A stretch of DNA of 64,000 bases, taken from contig NZ_SNZP01000006.1 in the NCBI RefSeq assembly GCF_004363805.1, positions 1 to 64,000 of the forward strand, written 5' to 3'. Shown here one piece after another: positions 17,729 through 26,434 of this stretch. Made by a program: the position numbers and the translations under genes. The notes beneath the pieces are model-generated. The model worked only from the letters and a program-made list of their open reading frames with translations. It was not told the origin of the DNA and ran no database searches. Each line of letters opens with the position of its first letter. The stretch's first letter is position 1. Source of the DNA: Paludibacterium purpuratum (GTDB lineage: Bacteria; Pseudomonadota; Gammaproteobacteria; Burkholderiales; Chromobacteriaceae).

Positions 17729-18447
17729 CGGGATTTCTTACCTCGGGCGATGTGTTGCGCCAGCAGTTCGAGCGCCACCTCGGCGGCCTGCTGCTCGGCG
17801 GCACGGCGGCTGCCGCCTTCGCCGGCCGTTTCGATAGCGAGTTCGCCCAGATCGCAGGAGACGCGGAACCATTGCTCGTGCGCCTCCCCGTTCTGTTCGA
17901 GAATCCGGTATTTCGGCAGCGGCAATTTATGGGCCTGTAGCGCTTCCTGCAGGCGGGTCTTGGCATCCTTGGCGTGCTTGGTCGGGTCGATCGCACGGAT
18001 ACGACCGACATACAGCCCGCGCACGACACCTTCGGCGGCGGAGAAGTCGGCATCGAAACTCACGGCGGCGAAAGTCGCCTCCAGCGCATCGGCCAAGATC
18101 GACGGCCGATTGAAGCCTCCGCTCTTGAGTTCCCCCTCGCCCAGATACAGATAGTCGCCAAGCTTCAGCTCATGGGCGATCTCGGCCAGCGTCGTCTGGT
18201 TGACCAGATTGGCGCGCAGGCGCGACAGCTCGCCCTCGCTCAGGGCCGGAAACTGGTCGTAGAGCATACGCGCCACGGTGTAGTTGAGGATGCTATCGCC
18301 GACGAATTCGAAACGCTCGTTATTGGGCGTACCGAAGCTGCGATGCGTCAGCGCTTGTCGCAACAGCGTCGGCTGCTTGAACGCATAGTCAAGCGCCTCG
18401 CTGAGACGGCGAAAACGGGATTCGGAGGACGTCGCCATGGGTTCCAT
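17725..18447 (-). CDS. rnc: ribonuclease III
   Basis: Double-strand-specific RNase that processes rRNA precursors and some mRNAs. The 240-aa product has the signature [14 protein letters not shown] near residue 44 with catalytic Glu/Asp residues, the second acidic cluster in SILADALEA, and a C-terminal dsRNA-binding domain from about 155. Two ATG codons, 18447 and 18438, are possible; the first has GGAAA 9 nt upstream. A promoter and a long hairpin lie in the leader and may serve RNase III autoregulation, as known for E. coli rnc. Confidence 0.97.
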   Translation of the reverse strand: MEPMATSSESRFRRLSEALDYAFKQPTLLRQALTHRSFGTPNNERFEFVGDSILNYTVARMLYDQFPALSEGELSRLRANLVNQTTLAEIAHELKLGDYLYLGEGELKSGGFNRPSILADALEATFAAVSFDADFSAAEGVVRGLYVGRIRAIDPTKHAKDAKTRLQEALQAHKLPLPKYRILEQNGEAHEQWFRVSCDLGELAIETAGEGGSRRAAEQQAAEVALELLAQHIARGKKSR

Positions 18448-18457
18448 TCAATGGTTT

Positions 18458-18483
18458 CCGGCCCGACCCAAGGGCCGAGCCGG
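18458..18483 (-). promoter_or_regulatory. long hairpin in the rnc leader
   Basis: Two 12-nt arms (18458-18469 and 18472-18483) pair along their full length with two G-U wobbles, leaving a very small loop. There is no T run, so it is not a standard terminator. It lies 10 nt before the rnc start and could be an RNase III cleavage site in read-through mRNA. Confidence 0.45.
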
Positions 18484-18510
18484 TATAAATTCTCATGCTT
18501 GGCTACGCAA
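18482..18510 (-). promoter_or_regulatory. putative rnc promoter
   Basis: Minus-strand TTGCGT (18505-18510), 17-bp spacer, TATACC (18482-18487). Its transcription start would fall inside the 18458-18483 hairpin, so only read-through mRNA would carry the whole stem. Confidence 0.5.
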
Positions 18511-18550
18511 TGATAATACAGCGCGCATCAGGCACGACACCAAGTCACGC

Positions 18551-19576
18551 TCAGCGCACGCGGCTACCGATGCGGCTTGGCTGCGAAAAATTCATCCAGA
18601 TGAAGAAGGCCTTGCCGACCACCAGCCGATCGTCGACGAAGCCCCAGTAGCGCCCGTCCAGACTGTTGTCCCGATTGTCGCCCATCATGAAGTATTTGCC
18701 GCTCGGTACCTTGCAGACGAAGCCGTTATCGTCGTAGCGGCACTGGTCGCGGTCGGGGAAATCCATCACCTGCGACGGCACCAGGGTCGGTGCTTCGGGG
18801 ATGTTCAGCACGTCGACCTGCTTGCCGCTCAAGAGCGTTTCCCGGTAGCGATCGTTGTGGATCGTCGCCACACCCTGCTCCAGATAGTCGTAAGTGCCGT
18901 CCTTGACGTCCGGGATCGCCTGGCCGTTCACCGTCAGCCGCTTGCCGCGGTACTCGACCGTGTCGCCCGGCAGGCCGATGACGCGCTTGATGTAGTTGAC
19001 CTTGGGGTTCATCGGAAAATTGAACACCATTACATCGCCGCGCTCGACTTGACCGACCGGAATCAGCACGTTATTGAGCACCGGCACGCGAATGCCGTAG
19101 ATGAACTTGTTGACCAGAATGAAATCGCCAACCACCAAGCCGGGGCGCATCGAGCTCGACGGAATGGTGAACGGCTCGACCAGGAAGGAACGCAGCAGGA
19201 ACACCACCAGGATGACCGGAAAGAAGCCGCGCGAATAATCGACCAGCAGATTGGCGCTCGGCGTCACCTCGACGGGAATCGGCGCCGACGTTTCGGTCGG
19301 GGATGCCCCCGGCAAACCGGCCTTGCGGCGAGGCGCCAGCACCCAGCGATCCAACGCCGAAATCAGGCCGGTGATCACCACGAACAGCAGCAACACCGCC
19401 GTCAGGCTGATGTATTCGGACAGCACGCCGAAAGCGCCGATAACGACGAACAACGCCCCCCACTGCACGGAAGGCGGAAAGTCTTTAGCGCCCGGCTGCT
19501 TCTTGCCGCCGAACAAAGTCAACATCAACCCGACCGCGATCAATGCGACAAATACCCAGAAATAATTACCCGACAC
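18551..19576 (-). CDS. lepB: signal peptidase I
   Basis: Inner-membrane serine protease that removes signal peptides from Sec- and Tat-exported proteins. The 341-aa protein has hydrophobic segments near residues 4-22, 38-72 and 120-135. The catalytic Ser is in IPSSSMRPGL, the general-base Lys in YIKRVIGLPGD, and box E is GDNRDNSLDGR. The start is GTG directly abutting the lepA stop codon (TAA then GTG), with AGGGG 8 nt upstream, so translation is coupled to lepA. Confidence 0.96.
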   Translation of the reverse strand: MSGNYFWVFVALIAVGLMLTLFGGKKQPGAKDFPPSVQWGALFVVIGAFGVLSEYISLTAVLLLFVVITGLISALDRWVLAPRRKAGLPGASPTETSAPIPVEVTPSANLLVDYSRGFFPVILVVFLLRSFLVEPFTIPSSSMRPGLVVGDFILVNKFIYGIRVPVLNNVLIPVGQVERGDVMVFNFPMNPKVNYIKRVIGLPGDTVEYRGKRLTVNGQAIPDVKDGTYDYLEQGVATIHNDRYRETLLSGKQVDVLNIPEAPTLVPSQVMDFPDRDQCRYDDNGFVCKVPSGKYFMMGDNRDNSLDGRYWGFVDDRLVVGKAFFIWMNFSQPSRIGSRVR

Positions 19577-21370
19577 TTATTTGTCCCCTACTTGAAGGAT
19601 GGCAAGGAATGCTGCCTGCGGAATTTCCACATTGCCGACCTGCTTCATACGCTTCTTACCGGCTTTCTGTTTTTCCAGCAGCTTCTTCTTGCGGGTGATA
19701 TCGCCGCCGTAGCACTTGGCCAACACGTTCTTGCGTAGCGCCTTGACGGTCTCGCGCGCAATGATATGGCTGCCGATGGCGGCTTGGATGGCGATGTCGA
19801 ACATCTGGCGCGGAATCAGTTCGCGCATCTTGGCGGCCAGCTCCCGCCCGCGATATACCGAAGTCGCGCGGTGCACGATCAGCGACAGGGCATCGACCTT
19901 CTCGCTATTGACCAGAATGTCCAGCTTGACCAGATCCGCGGTCTGGAATTCCTTGAACTCGTAATCGAGCGAGGCATAGCCACGGCTGGTCGACTTGAGT
20001 TTATCGAAGAAATCCATCACCACTTCATTCATCGGCATCTCGTAGGTGAGCATCACCTGACGACCCATGTACTGCATATTGCGTTGCACGCCGCGCTTCT
20101 GATTGCACAGCGTCATCACCGCGCCGACGTAATCTTGCGGCACAAGGATGGTGGAAGTAATGATGGGCTCGCGAATTTCGTCGATTTTCGACAGATCCGG
20201 CAAGCGCGACGGGTTCTCCACCTCGATCAGCTCGCCATCCTTCATCAGAACCTGGTAGACCACGGTCGGTGCCGTGGTGATCAGATCCATGTCGAATTCG
20301 CGTTCCAACCGCTCCTGCACGATTTCCAAGTGCAAAAGCCCGAGGAAACCGCAACGGAAACCGAAGCCCAGCGCCTGAGAAACCTCGGGCTCGAACTGCA
20401 GCGAGGCATCGTTGAGTTGCAGCTTCTCCAACGCGTCGCGCAGCGAATCGTAATCGTGGCTCTCCACCGGGTAAAGCCCGGCGAACACCTGCGGCTTGAC
20501 TTCCTTGAAGCCCGGCAACGCTGCCACCGCAGGCTTCGACACCAGCGTGATGGTGTCGCCGACCTTGGCGGATTTCAGCTCCTTGATGCCGGCGATGATG
20601 AAGCCCACCTGGCCGGCGGACAAGCTGTCGCGCTGCACCGACTTAGGCGTGAACACACCAACCTGTTCGCACAGATGCTCGGCGCCGGTGGCCATGAACT
20701 TGATCTTGTCCTTGGGGCGCAACGTACCGTCGACCACCCGAACCAGCATCACCACGCCAACGTAGTTGTCGAACCACGAGTCGATGATCAGCGCCTTGAG
20801 CGGTGCGTCCGGATCGCCGACCGGCGCGGGAATCTTGCTGACCACGGTTTCCAGGATATCTTCGATGCCGATGCCGGACTTGGCCGAGGCACGGACGGCG
20901 TCGACCGCCTCGATGCCGATGATGTCCTCGATTTCCTGGCTGACCCGCTCGGGCTCGGCCGAGGGCAAATCGATCTTGTTGAGTACCGGCACCACCTCGA
21001 CACCCAGCTCGATCGCGGTGTAGCAGTTGGCCACGGTCTGCGCTTCGACGCCCTGCGAGGCGTCGACCACCAGCAAGGCGCCTTCGCAGGCCGACAGCGA
21101 GCGGCTGACTTCGTACGAGAAGTCGACGTGCCCCGGCGTGTCGATCAGGTTGAGGTGATACACCTCGCCGTCGCGGGCACGGTACTGCAGCGCGGCGGTT
21201 TGGGCCTTGATGGTGATGCCGCGCTCTTTCTCGATGTCCATCGAGTCGAGCACCTGCGCGCTCATTTCGCGCGCATCCAAGCCGCCGCAATATTGGATAA
21301 AGCGGTCGGCGAGCGTGGACTTGCCGTGGTCAATGTGGGCAATAATCGAGAAATTACGAATATGTTTCAT
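19577..21370 (-). CDS. lepA: elongation factor 4 (LepA)
   Basis: Translational GTPase of the EF-G family. The 597-aa protein has G1 AHIDHGKST, the switch [10 protein letters not shown]3 DTPGHVDF and G4 NKIDLP, then EF-G-like domains and the LepA-specific C-terminal domain ([19 protein letters not shown]). It starts at the ATG at 21370. The 117-bp leader holds a nested inverted repeat (21423-21463). It leads the lepA-lepB pair; the sigma-E module upstream runs in the same direction. Confidence 0.98.
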   Translation of the reverse strand: MKHIRNFSIIAHIDHGKSTLADRFIQYCGGLDAREMSAQVLDSMDIEKERGITIKAQTAALQYRARDGEVYHLNLIDTPGHVDFSYEVSRSLSACEGALLVVDASQGVEAQTVANCYTAIELGVEVVPVLNKIDLPSAEPERVSQEIEDIIGIEAVDAVRASAKSGIGIEDILETVVSKIPAPVGDPDAPLKALIIDSWFDNYVGVVMLVRVVDGTLRPKDKIKFMATGAEHLCEQVGVFTPKSVQRDSLSAGQVGFIIAGIKELKSAKVGDTITLVSKPAVAALPGFKEVKPQVFAGLYPVESHDYDSLRDALEKLQLNDASLQFEPEVSQALGFGFRCGFLGLLHLEIVQERLEREFDMDLITTAPTVVYQVLMKDGELIEVENPSRLPDLSKIDEIREPIITSTILVPQDYVGAVMTLCNQKRGVQRNMQYMGRQVMLTYEMPMNEVVMDFFDKLKSTSRGYASLDYEFKEFQTADLVKLDILVNSEKVDALSLIVHRATSVYRGRELAAKMRELIPRQMFDIAIQAAIGSHIIARETVKALRKNVLAKCYGGDITRKKKLLEKQKAGKKRMKQVGNVEIPQAAFLAILQVGDK

Positions 21371-21422
21371 CGGGATCCGGAAAAAATAAGAGCAGGTTCC
21401 GCCTGCCCTCGACAGCCAAAAA

Positions 21423-21463
21423 CGACACGCGGCCGGGGCTCACCCGGCCACAAAGGCGTGTCG
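21423..21463 (-). repeat. nested inverted repeat upstream of lepA
   Basis: An outer 8-bp stem (21423-21430 with 21456-21463) encloses an inner 7-bp stem (21431-21437 with 21443-21449). There is no T run. It lies between the glutaredoxin-like gene and lepA and may separate the two transcription units or act as an mRNA end or leader structure. Confidence 0.5.
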
Positions 21464-21487
21464 CTAAGTTCGATACTGGCGCGAATT

Positions 21488-21727
21488 TTAGCTGATTTCC
21501 CGCAGATGTGCAGCCAAACGCTCCGCATCGAGGTGGTAGTGACAGATTTCGGTCTCACCCGCCATCAGTACCGGCACCAGCTCGTCGAAGCGCTCGGTCA
21601 ACACCGGATCGTCGTCGACGTCCAGCACTTCCAGTTCGAAACCATAGCGCTCGCGCCACGGCGCGAGCTCCGCGAGCATGCGATGGCACAGGCTGCAATA
21701 CTCTCGAAAATAGAGGGTCAGCTTCAA
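21488..21727 (-). CDS. small glutaredoxin-like protein
   Basis: A 79-aa thioredoxin-fold protein of the glutaredoxin-like DUF836 family. The redox motif CSLC lies at residues 11-14 (FREYCSLCHRML), followed by the expected LEVLDVDDDPVLTERF strand-helix and a VPVLM cis-proline loop. It overlaps the degP stop by 4 bp (ATGA), so it is the last gene of the sigma-E module. Its redox partner is unknown; the coupling to a periplasmic protease operon suggests a stress role by inference. Confidence 0.85.
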   Translation of the reverse strand: MKLTLYFREYCSLCHRMLAELAPWRERYGFELEVLDVDDDPVLTERFDELVPVLMAGETEICHYHLDAERLAAHLREIS

Positions 21728-23130
21728 TTGCCGCCACCCAACGGCACCGGTACGAACAGCAGACTGCCCTCGCGCATCACCTGCAGCGCCACGCTGCCCT
21801 TACCGCCCTTGATGGCGTTTTCGAGCTGCTTCACCGAGGTCAACGGGTCGCTGCCGATGCCGACGATCACGTCGCCCGGCACGAGGCCGGCGCGGGCGCT
21901 AACGTCGTTAACCGCGCGCACCAGGACGCCGAAGGCGATTCCCAACTGCTGCCGCTGTTGCGCATTGAGGGGGCTGATCACCAAGCCAAGCTGCGTCAAG
22001 TTGCGTTCGCCGCTGCGCGCTGGCGGCGCATTGTCGGGCTGATCGTCCGACTCCGGCGTTTCTTTCAGCTCCTCGCTCACCAGCATCAGCGGGTGCAAAG
22101 CCTTGTCGCGCCACACCTGCAGGTCGAAACGGGTGCCCGGCTTAGCCATGCCGATCGCGCGCGGCAAGTCGCCGCTGCCCGTCACCGGCTGTCGGTTGAG
22201 CGTGGTGATGATATCGCCCACGCGTAAGCCCCCCTTGGCAGCCGGCCCGTTCGGATCGACTTTCACCACCAACACGCCATCCGGGCGCGACAGGCCGAAC
22301 GATTGAGCCAGTGCTTTGTTCAGCGGCTGCAACGTGGCGCCGATACGGCCACGCACCACCTTGCCGCGTGCCTTGAGCTGCCCCGCCACATCCAGCGCCA
22401 CATCGATCGGGATGGCGAGCGAGATGCCCATGAAGCCGCCGGAACGACTCAGGATCTGCGAGTTGATCCCAACCACCTCGCCGTTCATGTTGAACAACGG
22501 GCCGCCGGAATTACCCGGATTGACCGCGGCATCGGTCTGAATGAAGGGCACATAGCCGTCGTCGGGCAACTGGCGACCGAGCGCCGATACGATGCCGGAG
22601 GTCACGCTATTGTCGAGGCCGAACGGCGAGCCGATAGCCAGCACCCACTGCCCGACCTGCAGACTCGACGATTTGCCGAGCTTCACCACCGGCAGGTTGG
22701 TGCCATCGATCTTGAGCAGCGCCACGTCCGTACGCTCGTCGGCACCGATCAACCGGGCCGGGAATTCGCGCTTATCGGTCAGCGTCACCGTAATTTTCTC
22801 GGCCTTCGACACCACATGGGCATTGGTCATCACATAGCCGTCGGCGGAAAGGATGAAACCCGACCCCAACGAACCGACTTCGCGCTCACGCATTTGCGGC
22901 GGCGCGAAACGGCGGAAGAATTCGAAAAAGGGATCGTTCGCAAAAGCATCCGGCACGCCGCTCGTCGCCTGCCGCTCGATGCGAGACGTGCTGATATTGA
23001 CCACCGCCGGCCCTTCGGCATTGACGATGGGAGTAAAGTCCGGCAGGCCGGTGACGCCCGCCGCAAAAGTTGGCCCGCAAAAAATCGAGATTGCCAACGC
23101 GGCAATGGCCATCAGGCTTTTCAGCGACAT
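21724..23130 (-). CDS. degP: periplasmic serine endoprotease DegP/DegQ (MucD)
   Basis: HtrA-family protease that degrades misfolded envelope proteins. The 468-aa precursor has a signal peptide (SLMAIAALAISIFCGPTFA) and a trypsin-like domain with His in NAHVV, Asp in RTDVALLK and Ser in GNSGGPL. Two PDZ domains follow (about residues 255-345 and 370-460). Position after rpoE-rseA-rseB matches MucD of the AlgU cluster. The 73-bp gap to rseB contains a GC-rich hairpin (23171-23192). Confidence 0.96.
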   Translation of the reverse strand: MSLKSLMAIAALAISIFCGPTFAAGVTGLPDFTPIVNAEGPAVVNISTSRIERQATSGVPDAFANDPFFEFFRRFAPPQMREREVGSLGSGFILSADGYVMTNAHVVSKAEKITVTLTDKREFPARLIGADERTDVALLKIDGTNLPVVKLGKSSSLQVGQWVLAIGSPFGLDNSVTSGIVSALGRQLPDDGYVPFIQTDAAVNPGNSGGPLFNMNGEVVGINSQILSRSGGFMGISLAIPIDVALDVAGQLKARGKVVRGRIGATLQPLNKALAQSFGLSRPDGVLVVKVDPNGPAAKGGLRVGDIITTLNRQPVTGSGDLPRAIGMAKPGTRFDLQVWRDKALHPLMLVSEELKETPESDDQPDNAPPARSGERNLTQLGLVISPLNAQQRQQLGIAFGVLVRAVNDVSARAGLVPGDVIVGIGSDPLTSVKQLENAIKGGKGSVALQVMREGSLLFVPVPLGGGN

Positions 23131-23170
23131 GTTTTACCTCGGAAATGAAGAGCACAAGGTTCACGACAAC

Positions 23171-23192
23171 GGGCCGCGCCAACGGCGCGCCC
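23171..23192 (-). repeat. GC-rich hairpin between rseB and degP
   Basis: CGCGCC and GGCGCG arms pair around a 3-nt loop and extend with G/C pairs past one unpaired base. No T run follows. It could lower degP expression relative to rpoE or protect an mRNA end. Confidence 0.35.
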
Positions 23193-23203
23193 CGCGACAA
23201 ACA

Positions 23204-24181
23204 TCAAGGCCGGGAAACGATGCGCAGCCCGCGCACGAGCGATGCGAGCGTGGTCTCCGGCATATCGCCCACCAGCGTCAGCATCTGGTCGCCCTGGCTG
23301 TTGGTTGCCATATTGATGGCGCCGTGCAGGTTCATGCTCTGCACCCGGCGCATGGCCGCAGGCATGTCCTGCGGCACGGGCTCGACGAACAGCGACAGCA
23401 TCACCAGACCGTCCGAATACACCATATGGTGCACCGGCTGGGCGTTACCGGTTCCCGGCATGGTTCTTTGTACCGAACGGATCATTTTGAATCCTGATGG
23501 CAGGCCGGTCACTTCGGAACGTCCGGCCGGACCATCGGCAGCCGACGGCGACTGCACAGGTCCGCGCAGCTGATTGCTCAGCTTGTATTGCGGCCTAAGC
23601 TGGCTTCTGTCGCGCGACGGGGAGAGATCGATCTCGGTGAACGTGTATTGCTCGACCACATCGTTGCTGCGCGGCGAGAGGGTCATCATCTTCAATGGCA
23701 GCGACGTCGTCTGGTCGGCGCAGATACGCTCGGTGTAACGCTGCTGGTCGCGCGCACGCACTTCGATCCAGGCGCAATCCCGCTGCGCCACCCGGTCGAT
23801 ACCCAATTTACGCAAGGTGTAGGACTGGGAGATATCCGCCACGTCATCCGACATCAACGCGGGAAACAGGCGCATGGCGCTGATCTTGGCCGCCAACAGC
23901 GAGCGTTTATCCGGTGCGAAACAGGTCAGCGCCTCGCCGTTGCGCACAATTTCGCGCGGCGGGCCGTCCAGCGCCACTCGGCGTTCCTGCACCGAGCTTC
24001 CGCCGCCAAGTCTGACGATATGAAAAGTTTCCAGCGTGTCCTTCATTTGATGCAGGTAGGTGCCGCTCATCGACTGCTGCCGACCGGCATCCGTCACTCG
24101 TTGAAACAACGACCAATCGTCGTCCGCCAGCGCCGACAACGGCAGGATCAGCAAACTCAAACTCAGCGCAATCTTTCTCAT
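23204..24181 (-). CDS. rseB: sigma-E regulatory protein RseB (MucB)
   Basis: Periplasmic protein that binds the anti-sigma factor RseA and shields it from proteolysis until envelope stress. The 325-aa precursor begins with a signal peptide (RKIALSLSLLILPLSALA) and carries the MucB/RseB lipoprotein-like fold; ARDQQRYTERICADQTTSLPLKMM is typical of the family. The frame is open 180 bp further upstream, but the ATG at 24181 overlaps the rseA stop and yields the signal peptide, with GGAGG upstream. Confidence 0.93.
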   Translation of the reverse strand: MRKIALSLSLLILPLSALADDDWSLFQRVTDAGRQQSMSGTYLHQMKDTLETFHIVRLGGGSSVQERRVALDGPPREIVRNGEALTCFAPDKRSLLAAKISAMRLFPALMSDDVADISQSYTLRKLGIDRVAQRDCAWIEVRARDQQRYTERICADQTTSLPLKMMTLSPRSNDVVEQYTFTEIDLSPSRDRSQLRPQYKLSNQLRGPVQSPSAADGPAGRSEVTGLPSGFKMIRSVQRTMPGTGNAQPVHHMVYSDGLVMLSLFVEPVPQDMPAAMRRVQSMNLHGAINMATNSQGDQMLTLVGDMPETTLASLVRGLRIVSRP

Positions 24182-24660
24182 CAGTGCGCCGCCCTCCGGC
24201 TGTAGGCCACCTGCACAAGGCCCTGGTCGGCGGTCAACTCCTGATGGGCGAGAAAATAGGCATCGGCATTGCTGCCGGATACCGCCTGCAGTGCCGCCGG
24301 TTGCTGTGCCTGGGCATTGACCATCACCGCGGCATGTTGCGGACCGGACAACTGCTGCCAAGCGACCACGGCGGCAAAGCTGACGCTGGCCGCCAGCGCG
24401 GCCGCACCGGCCACGCGCACTCTGCTCACGCGATGCCAGCGACGCGGCGCCAACACCGTGGGCTCGGCCTTGAGCCTCACCGACACTTCATGACGCACGT
24501 CGATGGCGGCATGCGTGTTGGCGCGCATGACGTCGCCGATCAGGTGGTAGTCGTTCCAGGCCTGCTTCAGGGAGGCGTCGGCCTCGATGGCGGTCATCAC
24601 TTGTGCGGCGGCGCTTTCGCCGAGCTCGCTATCCATCAGTTCGGAAACTCTCTGTCTCAT
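24181..24660 (-). CDS. rseA: anti-sigma-E factor RseA (MucA)
   Basis: A 159-aa single-pass membrane protein that sequesters RpoE. The N-terminal cytoplasmic domain (residues ~1-80) has the RseA pattern RVSELMDSELGE, AWNDYHLIGDVMR. One TM helix follows at ~95-112 (AGAAALAASVSFAAVVAW), then a Gln/Ala-rich periplasmic tail that would meet RseB. The ATG at 24660 lies 2 bp after the rpoE stop, with GGTGG in the end of rpoE; the longer frame upstream only repeats rpoE DNA in another frame. Confidence 0.93.
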   Translation of the reverse strand: MRQRVSELMDSELGESAAAQVMTAIEADASLKQAWNDYHLIGDVMRANTHAAIDVRHEVSVRLKAEPTVLAPRRWHRVSRVRVAGAAALAASVSFAAVVAWQQLSGPQHAAVMVNAQAQQPAALQAVSGSNADAYFLAHQELTADQGLVQVAYSRRAAH

Positions 24661-24662
24661 CT

Positions 24663-25262
24663 CTACCACCTTTTGTTTTTGGCCGTGTCCAGGAGCGGCC
24701 GCAACTCGGTCGCGATCGCCTCGCGCGCACGGAAAATCCGCGAGCGCACGGTGCCGATCGGACAATCCATCACCTTGGCTATTTCGTCGTAGGACAGCCC
24801 ATCCATTTCACGCAAGGAAATAGCCGTCCGCAACTCTTCCGGCAGACGTTCGACCGCCGCATTCACGGTGGCGATAATCTGCTTGTTCATCAACGCCGAT
24901 TCGGGCGTGTTCAGATCCGGCAACTGCGAAGCCAGGTCGAAGCTTTCGCCGTCTTCGTCTTCGAAGTCGGCATGCACCACCGGGCGACGAGCGCTGGCAC
25001 TGAGAAAATTTTTGGCCGTGTTGATGCCAATGCGATACAGCCAAGTGTAGAACGCACTCTCCCCGCGAAACGCGGGCAGCGAGCGATACGCCTTGACGAA
25101 GGCCTCCTGGGTCACGTCCTCGATATCGGCGCTGTCGCGCAGAAATCGTGACAAAAGGCGAGCCAGGCGCCGTTGATATTTCGCAACCAGCAGATCGAAG
25201 GCCCTTTTTTCCCCTTTTTGAGCACGCGTCACCAGCTGTTGATCGATATCACGATCACTCAT
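24663..25262 (-). CDS. rpoE: RNA polymerase sigma factor RpoE (AlgU)
   Basis: ECF sigma factor for envelope stress. The 199-aa protein has region 2 (LLVAKYQRRLARLLSRF, DIEDVTQEAFVKAYRSL, TWLYRIGINTAKN) and region 4 with the helix-turn-helix GLSYDEIAKVMDCPIGTVRSRI. Length matches AlgU/RpoE. It heads rpoE-rseA-rseB-degP. A promoter of sigma-E type lies at 25328-25355, so the operon is probably autoregulated. A Shine-Dalgarno GGGAG is present before the ATG. Confidence 0.97.
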   Translation of the reverse strand: MSDRDIDQQLVTRAQKGEKRAFDLLVAKYQRRLARLLSRFLRDSADIEDVTQEAFVKAYRSLPAFRGESAFYTWLYRIGINTAKNFLSASARRPVVHADFEDEDGESFDLASQLPDLNTPESALMNKQIIATVNAAVERLPEELRTAISLREMDGLSYDEIAKVMDCPIGTVRSRIFRAREAIATELRPLLDTAKNKRW

Positions 25263-25327
25263 TCGTTTTTAATGCTCCCTGAATAGCCCACAAGATTTTC
25301 TTTCTAAATTTGCGTAGCGGGCTGTAG

Positions 25328-25355
25328 CTAGACCACTACACATGATGGGAGTTCC
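25328..25355 (-). promoter_or_regulatory. sigma-E (ECF) promoter of rpoE
   Basis: Minus-strand GGAACTC (25349-25355), 15-bp spacer, GTCTAG (25328-25333). This closely matches the sigma-E consensus GGAACTT-N15/16-GTCTAA and lies about 65 bp before the rpoE start, supporting autoregulation. Confidence 0.75.
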
Positions 25356-25425
25356 CGAACATCGGGATCGAAAAGAATGAACCTTAGCAGAGCCGATCTC
25401 AAAGGTGAATGGCTCATGGCGAGGC

Positions 25426-25454
25426 TTCCAATTATACCAAGCACTTGCTAGAAT
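25426..25454 (+). promoter_or_regulatory. putative prpBCD promoter
   Basis: TTCCAA (25426-25431), 17-bp spacer, TAGAAT (25449-25454), 77 bp before prpB. The -35 is poor, suggesting an activator. No prpR regulator gene is adjacent. Confidence 0.35.
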
Positions 25455-25530
25455 GACATTCGAGTTAACGTCTGTCGGACAACCCTACGATTTCAAACCA
25501 TCGCCCTCTTAATGCCTCTGGAGCCCGCGC

Positions 25531-26412
25531 ATGAATACACCCGGTCAACGCTTCCGCCAGGCCGTCGAACAAGAACACCCGCTGCAAGTCGTCGGCGCGG
25601 TCAACGCTTATGCGGCACTCCTGGCCGAACATAGCGGTTTCAAGGCGCTCTACCTTTCCGGCGGCGGCGTCGCCGCCTGCTCCTGCGGCATGCCCGACCT
25701 GGGCATCACCACGCTGGAGGATGTCCTGATCGACGTGCGCCGCATTACCGACGCCAGCCCCTTACCGCTCTTGGTCGACATCGATACTGGCTGGGGCGGC
25801 GCCTTCAACATCGCCCGTGCGGTTCGCAGTTTGGAAAAGGCCGGCGCGGCCGCTGTGCATATCGAGGATCAGGTACAGCAGAAACGCTGCGGTCATCGCC
25901 CCAACAAGGCGATCGTCGGCCAGGCCGAAATGCTGGATCGCATCCGCGCAGCGGTGGATGCGCGCCGGGACGAAAGCTTCGTGATCATGGCGCGCACCGA
26001 CGCCTTGGCGGTCGAAGGACTGGACGCGGCGATCGAGCGCGCCGTCGCCTGCGTCGAAGCCGGCGCCGATATGATTTTCCCCGAGGCGATGACCGATCTC
26101 GCCATGTACCGGCGCTTCGCCGACGCAACCGGCGTGCCGATTCTCGCCAACATCACCGAATTCGGCGCCACAGAGCTCTACGACACCACGGCGCTGCGCG
26201 ATGCCGGCGTCGGCCTGGTGCTCTATCCGCTTTCGGCCTTCCGCGCCATGAGCCAGGCTGCGCTGACGGTCTACCAAGCCATCCGCCAAGATGGCGGCCA
26301 GCGCAACGTCGTCGACCGTATGCAAACGCGCGCCGAGCTATACCAACATCTGGGTTATCACGCATACGAACAAAAACTGGATGCGCTGTTCGCGCAGAGC
26401 CAGGATCAATAA
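25531..26412 (+). CDS. prpB: methylisocitrate lyase
   Basis: Splits 2-methylisocitrate to pyruvate and succinate, the last step of the 2-methylcitrate cycle for propionyl-CoA. The 293-aa protein has the isocitrate-lyase-family active-site motif KRCGH ([11 protein letters not shown]), the Mg2+-binding VDIDTGWGG and HIEDQ stretches, and family length. GGAG precedes the ATG. It is first in prpB-prpC-prpD, 22 bp before prpC, and divergent from rpoE. Confidence 0.97.
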   Translation: MNTPGQRFRQAVEQEHPLQVVGAVNAYAALLAEHSGFKALYLSGGGVAACSCGMPDLGITTLEDVLIDVRRITDASPLPLLVDIDTGWGGAFNIARAVRSLEKAGAAAVHIEDQVQQKRCGHRPNKAIVGQAEMLDRIRAAVDARRDESFVIMARTDALAVEGLDAAIERAVACVEAGADMIFPEAMTDLAMYRRFADATGVPILANITEFGATELYDTTALRDAGVGLVLYPLSAFRAMSQAALTVYQAIRQDGGQRNVVDRMQTRAELYQHLGYHAYEQKLDALFAQSQDQ

Positions 26413-26434
26413 GACATACACCTAGGAGAAACCG

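Noticed and set aside
19766-22042. 758-codon plus-strand frame across lepA and the glutaredoxin gene
   Set aside because: It runs antisense through two unrelated real genes and has no motif; a codon-bias artefact.
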